Shown: positions 14,612 to 17,617 of the stretch, in pieces
Layout of the letters: every line of letters starts with the position of its first letter
How positions within the stretch are numbered: position 1 is the first letter of the stretch
Assembly (NCBI GenBank): GCA_014360395.1
Contig: JACIXM010000431.1
Span: 1-17,617, forward strand
Direction: 5' to 3'
Source of the DNA: Actinotalea sp.
Lineage (GTDB): Bacteria; Actinomycetota; Actinomycetes; Actinomycetales; Cellulomonadaceae
Length of the DNA stretch: 17,617 nucleotides
Notes under the pieces: generated by a model
Database searches by the model: none
Told to the model about the DNA's origin: nothing
Seen by the model: the letters and a program-made list of their open reading frames with translations, nothing else
Position numbers and translations under genes: made by a program

Positions 14612-15343
14612 ATGGCCCGCGACCGATCCTCCGCCCCCTCCGCCGAGCCCGGCGGCAAGCCGAAGAAGGTCAAGAAGGTCCGGTGGTACCACCGGATCTG
14701 GGAGGCCTTCCAGATGACCCGGCGCATCGACCGGGCCGTCACCTGGTGGGTCCTTCTGTCCTTCGTCGGCGTCCTCGCCGCGGGCATCGGCATCGGTCTG
14801 GCCTTCGGCCGCCCGATCTACGCGACCATCGTGACGCTGCCCTTCGCCTTCCTGGCGGCGCTGTTCATCCTGGCGCGGCGCGCCGAGGCGGCGGCCTACC
14901 GGCAGATCGAGGGCCAGCCCGGCGCCTCCCTCTCGGCGCTGCGGACCATCCGGCGCGGCTGGGAGTTCCCCGAGGAGCCGATCGCGGTCGACCCGCGCGG
15001 CCAGGAGCTCGTCTTCCGGGGCCTCGGCCGCCCGGGGATCGTCCTCGTCGCCGAGGGCAACCCGCACCGCGCGCAGCGCCTCCTCGAGGCGGAGCGCCGG
15101 AAGATCACCCGTGTCCTGCCCAACGTCCCGGTCATCCTCCTGCAGTCCGGCAACGAGGAGGGGCAGGTGCCGCTGCGCAAGCTTCCCGGGACCGTGCGCA
15201 AGCTCAAGCCCAAGCTGACCAAGCAGGAGGTCGCCGAGGTCGGCAAGCGCCTGCGCGCCCTGGGCGGAGCCCGGCTGCCGGTCCCCAAGGGGATCGACCC
15301 GTTCAAGGCCCGTCCGGACCGGAAGGGCATGCGGGGGCGCTGA
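14612..15343 (+). CDS. DUF4191 membrane protein
   Basis: This encodes 243 residues. A Lys/Arg-rich N-terminus (residues 15-28, KPKKVKKVRWYHR) is followed by IWEAFQMTRRID. Two membrane helices (about 43-64 and 68-88) are separated by a short turn, so both ends are probably cytoplasmic. The remaining 150 or so residues form a soluble domain: GQPGASLSALRTIRRGWEF, then VDPRGQELVFRGLGRPGIVLVAEG, then ERRKITRVLPNVPVILLQSG. The C-terminus is basic and ends PKGIDPFKARPDRKGMRGR. This pattern matches the actinobacterial DUF4191 family (M. tuberculosis Rv2219, also between lipA and glnA1). Its function is unknown; the persistent neighbourhood is the only clue. It converges on the RDD gene. Confidence 0.93.
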   Translation: MARDRSSAPSAEPGGKPKKVKKVRWYHRIWEAFQMTRRIDRAVTWWVLLSFVGVLAAGIGIGLAFGRPIYATIVTLPFAFLAALFILARRAEAAAYRQIEGQPGASLSALRTIRRGWEFPEEPIAVDPRGQELVFRGLGRPGIVLVAEGNPHRAQRLLEAERRKITRVLPNVPVILLQSGNEEGQVPLRKLPGTVRKLKPKLTKQEVAEVGKRLRALGGARLPVPKGIDPFKARPDRKGMRGR

Positions 15344-15372
15344 GGCCGCGCAGCCCGTCGCGCGCCGCGTCG

Positions 15373-15388
15373 CCGGCGGCACCGCCGG
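15373..15388. terminator. GC hairpin between convergent DUF4191 and RDD genes
   Basis: CCGGCGG-CA-CCGCCGG is a perfect inverted repeat, probably a 6-bp stem with a 4-nt loop, in the 51-nt convergent gap. There is no T tract. Its position suits a bidirectional terminator, but short GC repeats are common in this DNA. Confidence 0.4.
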
Positions 15389-15394
15389 ACGAGG

Positions 15395-15934
15395 TCAGCG
15401 TCGGACGACGACCGTGCCCGCGGCGACGTCGTGGAGCCCGCGCCCGGAGCTGTCCCAGACGACGGCCGGGATCACCAGGCACAGGAGCGCGGTGCGCACG
15501 AGCGCGAGCAGCGGACCGGGCGGGGGCACCAGGTCCGTCACCGGGGCCGGCTCGCCGGTACGCGCCGACGCGCCCCCTGGGCCGGTGGACCTCTCCTGCA
15601 GGACGGTGGTCAGGTCGGCCAGACGGGCCACCTGGATGCCGGCGACCCGGTGGCCGATCGTCGTGCCGAGGGTGCCGACGAGGAGCAGGGTCGACACCCC
15701 GAAGATGGCGAGCGTCGCCCACTCGTCACGGTCGAAGAACGCGTAGCTGATCAGTGACGCGAGCCCCCAGTCGACGGCGACACCGACGACGCGACGTCCG
15801 ACGGTCGCCAGGGAGCCCGGCCCCGTGGCGGGCAGACCGAGCTCGGCGCGACGGCCCGTCCTGCCGCCTGCGGCGCCGTCGTCGCCGGGCGTACCCTCGA
15901 GCCACGAGCCGATCCCACCACGTCGCGCTGCCAC
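15395..15934 (-). CDS. RDD-family membrane protein
   Basis: This encodes 179 residues from GTG 15934. A polar N-terminal region of about 44 residues is followed by the RDD core: GRRVVGVAVDWGLASLISY (46-64, with the R and D the family is named for), a second helix (about 73-92), TTIGHRVAGIQVARL (91-105) and a third helix (about 142-158). The closing motif SSGRGLHDVAAGT (162-174) is the family's usual ending. A Pro/Gly-rich loop (about 115-140) is inserted between helices 2 and 3. RDD proteins have been linked to ion exchange in some bacteria, but function in general is unknown. M. tuberculosis has a membrane gene here too (Rv2219A). The start is decided by TACCCT 6 nt upstream. A much longer in-frame extension toward 17518 is antisense to glnA and rejected. 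Confidence 0.88.
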   Translation of the reverse strand: MAARRGGIGSWLEGTPGDDGAAGGRTGRRAELGLPATGPGSLATVGRRVVGVAVDWGLASLISYAFFDRDEWATLAIFGVSTLLLVGTLGTTIGHRVAGIQVARLADLTTVLQERSTGPGGASARTGEPAPVTDLVPPPGPLLALVRTALLCLVIPAVVWDSSGRGLHDVAAGTVVVRR

Positions 15935-15940
15935 CGCAGC

Positions 15941-15946
15941 AGGGTA
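15941..15946 (-). promoter_or_regulatory. -10 hexamer, probably leaderless (RDD gene)
   Basis: TACCCT on the minus strand ends 6 nt before GTG 15934. The same hexamer and spacing occur at the small gene ending at 777. No ribosome site is visible. Confidence 0.55.
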
Positions 15947-16000
15947 GCCGCCGGGCCTGTGCCGCCCCTGTGCCGCCCCCGGCGCCACCCCGCGTCCTCG

Positions 16001-16038
16001 GTAACGCGACGGAAACATGAGGTACACCCGAGGGAAAC
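16001..16038 (+). promoter_or_regulatory. GlnR-type box upstream of glnA
   Basis: Four 5-nt elements recur at 11-nt steps: GTAAC (16001-16005), GAAAC (16012-16016), TACAC (16023-16027) and GAAAC (16034-16038), each separated by 6 nt. This matches the published actinobacterial GlnR pattern gTnAC-n6-GaAAC repeated twice; only the third element is weak, keeping just its final AC. The box ends 82 nt before the glnA start codon, next to a putative -10. GlnR is the OmpR-type regulator of nitrogen genes in actinobacteria. Control by GlnR is an inference from the motif. Confidence 0.8.
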
Positions 16039-16048
16039 CGCACCCGCC

Positions 16049-16054
16049 TAGGTT
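16049..16054 (+). promoter_or_regulatory. putative glnA -10 hexamer
   Basis: TAGGTT fits TANNNT and lies about 67 nt before the glnA ATG, giving a leader of about 60 nt. With 17-nt spacing, the -35 region (about 16026-16031) would fall inside the GlnR-type box. This is consistent with nitrogen-dependent control. Confidence 0.5.
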
Positions 16055-16106
16055 CGTCCCCGTCGCCCATCCCCCGCATGCCTGCGCCTGCGCGAGCACC
16101 GAGACC

Positions 16107-16113
16107 GAGGAGA
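16107..16113 (+). promoter_or_regulatory. glnA ribosome binding site
   Basis: GAGGAGA lies 7 nt before ATG 16121. It contrasts with the leaderless genes nearby and fixes the glnA start. Confidence 0.75.
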
Positions 16114-16120
16114 GCACTGC

Positions 16121-17545
16121 ATGTTCAGTTCCGCAGACGAGCTCATGGCCTACATCAAGGAGGAGGGCGTCCAGTTCGTCGACGTCCGCTTCTGCGACCT
16201 GCCCGGCGTGATGCAGCACTTCAACGTGCCGGCGTCCACCGTCGACGCGAGCTTCTTCACCGAGGGCCAGATGTTCGACGGCTCCTCGATCCGCGGCTTC
16301 CAGGCCATCCACGAGTCCGACATGAAGCTCCTGGCGGACATCTCGACGGCGTACATCGACCCGTTCCGGGACCGCAAGACGCTCGTCATCAACATGTCGA
16401 TCGTGGACCCCTACACGGACGAGCCGTACAGCCGTGACCCCCGCCAGATCGCCGCAAAGGCGGAGGCGTACCTCAAGTCCACGGGCATCGCGGACACGGC
16501 GTTCTTCGCCCCGGAGGCGGAGTTCTACATCTTCGACGATATCCGTTTCCACACGAGCCAGTCCGAGAGCTACTACCACATCGACTCCGTCGAGGCCGCG
16601 TGGAACACCGGCCGCAAGGAGGAGGGTGGCAACCTCGGCCACAAGACGCCCTACAAGGGCGGCTACTTCCCCGTCCCGCCGGTGGATCACTTCGCCGACC
16701 TGCGTGACGAGATCTGCGAGGAGCTCGACCGGGTCGGCCTGCAGGTCGAGCGGTCCCACCACGAGGTCGGCACCGCCGGCCAGGCGGAGATCAACTACCG
16801 CTTCGACACCCTGGCCAAGTCCGCGGACAAGGTCATGCTGTTCAAGTACGTCGTGAAGAACGTGGTGCACCGCAACGGCCGCACCGTGACGTTCATGCCC
16901 AAGCCCCTCTTCGGCGACAACGGGTCGGGCATGCACTGCCACCAGTCGCTCTGGAAGGACGGGGAGCCCCTGTTCTACGACGAGAAGGGCTACGGCGGCC
17001 TCTCGGACACCGCGCGCTGGTACATCGGCGGTCTGCTCAAGCACGCGCCGTCGCTGCTGGCGTTCACGAACCCCACGGTGAACAGCTACCACCGCCTGGT
17101 GCCGGGCTACGAGGCACCGGTCAACCTCGTCTACTCGGCGCGGAACCGTTCCGCTTGCGTCCGGATCCCGGTGACCGGCTCGAGCCCCAAGGCCAAGCGC
17201 ATCGAGTTCCGGGTGCCGGACGCCTCGTCGAACCCCTACCTGGCCTTCTCGGCCATGCTCATGGCCGGTCTCGACGGCATCCGCAACAAGATCGAGCCGC
17301 CGGAGCCCGTCGACAAGGACCTCTACGAGCTGCCGCCGGAGGAGCACGCCGCCATCCAGCAGGTGCCGGCGTCGCTGGGCGAGGCGCTCGACGCGCTCGA
17401 GGCCGACCACGACTACCTCACCGAGGGCGGCGTCTTCACGCCCGACCTCATCGAGACGTGGATCGACTACAAGCGCACGCACGAGATCGACCCGATCCGG
17501 CTGCGCCCGCACCCGCACGAGTTCGAGCTCTACTTCGACTGCTGA
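16121..17545 (+). CDS. glnA: type I glutamine synthetase
   Basis: This encodes a complete 474-residue GSI enzyme that forms glutamine from glutamate, ammonia and ATP in the cytosol as a dodecamer. Visible elements: the latch loop [10 protein letters not shown]; metal-binding E132 and E134 in [41 protein letters not shown] with H272; the glutamate-binding [10 protein letters not shown]; and the C-terminal [23 protein letters not shown]. Tyr402 in [10 protein letters not shown] is at the adenylylation site, so this is the GSI-beta type switched off by GlnE-like adenylyltransferase. It equals M. tuberculosis glnA1 in length and position. A GlnR-type box upstream adds transcriptional nitrogen control. 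It is divergent from the RDD gene. Confidence 0.98.
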   Translation: MFSSADELMAYIKEEGVQFVDVRFCDLPGVMQHFNVPASTVDASFFTEGQMFDGSSIRGFQAIHESDMKLLADISTAYIDPFRDRKTLVINMSIVDPYTDEPYSRDPRQIAAKAEAYLKSTGIADTAFFAPEAEFYIFDDIRFHTSQSESYYHIDSVEAAWNTGRKEEGGNLGHKTPYKGGYFPVPPVDHFADLRDEICEELDRVGLQVERSHHEVGTAGQAEINYRFDTLAKSADKVMLFKYVVKNVVHRNGRTVTFMPKPLFGDNGSGMHCHQSLWKDGEPLFYDEKGYGGLSDTARWYIGGLLKHAPSLLAFTNPTVNSYHRLVPGYEAPVNLVYSARNRSACVRIPVTGSSPKAKRIEFRVPDASSNPYLAFSAMLMAGLDGIRNKIEPPEPVDKDLYELPPEEHAAIQQVPASLGEALDALEADHDYLTEGGVFTPDLIETWIDYKRTHEIDPIRLRPHPHEFELYFDC

Positions 17546-17556
17546 CGGCCGGCGCC

Positions 17557-17572
17557 CACCGGTCCGCCGGTG
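17557..17572 (+). terminator. weak hairpin after glnA
   Basis: CACCGG-TCCG-CCGGTG gives a 6-bp stem closed by a UNCG-type loop, 11 nt after the glnA stop. No T tract is present. The remaining bases to 17617 hold nothing I can identify. Confidence 0.4.
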
Positions 17573-17617
17573 AGTCGCTGACCCGCACGGACGGCGCCCC
17601 GGTCACCCTCGCGGTGA

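Noticed and set aside
15935..17518. In-frame 5' extension of the RDD gene across glnA
   Set aside because: The extension is antisense to glnA and to the GlnR-type box and reads as a Val/Asp/Arg-rich shadow. The RDD core is complete from GTG 15934.
1..17617. CRISPR arrays, tRNA or rRNA genes, insertion sequences, phage genes
   Set aside because: I looked for spaced repeats, tRNA-like cloverleaf ends and transposase motifs on both strands and saw none. The accessory stretches show no flanking repeats or integrase.

Overview
The window is a very GC-rich (estimated above 70%) piece of an actinobacterial chromosome. It is most likely from the Micrococcales, with a Cellulomonas-like feel, judged from protein style and gene order rather than any search. 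The backbone order is pepA (3' end) / lpdA-sucB / TIGR01777 SDR / lipB / lipA / DUF4191 / RDD / glnA. It closely follows the Mycobacterium tuberculosis block pepB-dlaT-Rv2216-lipB-lipA-Rv2219-Rv2219A-glnA1, recalled from memory. The block therefore looks like an old conserved actinobacterial neighbourhood.

Layout. Bases 1-436: the M17 aminopeptidase tail, converging on a small conserved hypothetical gene. Bases 925-4302: lpdA (E3) and sucB (E2, two lipoyl domains), closed by a strong GC hairpin at 4330-4365. Bases 4449-5342: the TIGR01777 SDR. Bases 5361-10598: an accessory insertion relative to the mycobacterial order. On the minus strand it holds an MMPL transporter, a Gfo/Idh/MocA oxidoreductase that overlaps the MMPL 3' end, and a kinase-like membrane protein lacking an N-lobe. 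A divergent marR gene faces the MMPL gene across a perfect 16-bp palindrome that covers the MMPL start codon. Bases 10613-12434: lipB and lipA, the enzymes that put lipoate on the E2. Bases 12474-14558: a second accessory stretch of three membrane-protein genes (HdeD/DUF308, an unrecognised 378-residue protein, a small LapA-like protein). Bases 14612-17545: DUF4191, RDD and glnA, with a GlnR-type box upstream of glnA.

How the genes fit together. lpdA and sucB supply two of the three components of a 2-oxoacid dehydrogenase. LipB and LipA build the lipoyl cofactor on the E2. GlnA uses 2-oxoglutarate-derived glutamate at the carbon/nitrogen junction. The two accessory stretches have no evident metabolic link to this backbone.

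A recurring signal is a TANNNT -10 hexamer ending 6-8 nt before the start codon. It occurs at six genes with strict matches and at two more with near matches, which suggests many of these mRNAs are leaderless. lpdA, sucB, marR, hdeD and glnA instead show clear Shine-Dalgarno sequences. I found no tRNA, rRNA, CRISPR array, IS element or phage gene. No gene-free gap exceeds 300 bases. I did not find an obviously new system. The best candidates for novelty are the 5.4-10.6 kb accessory module and the 12.4-14.6 kb membrane trio.
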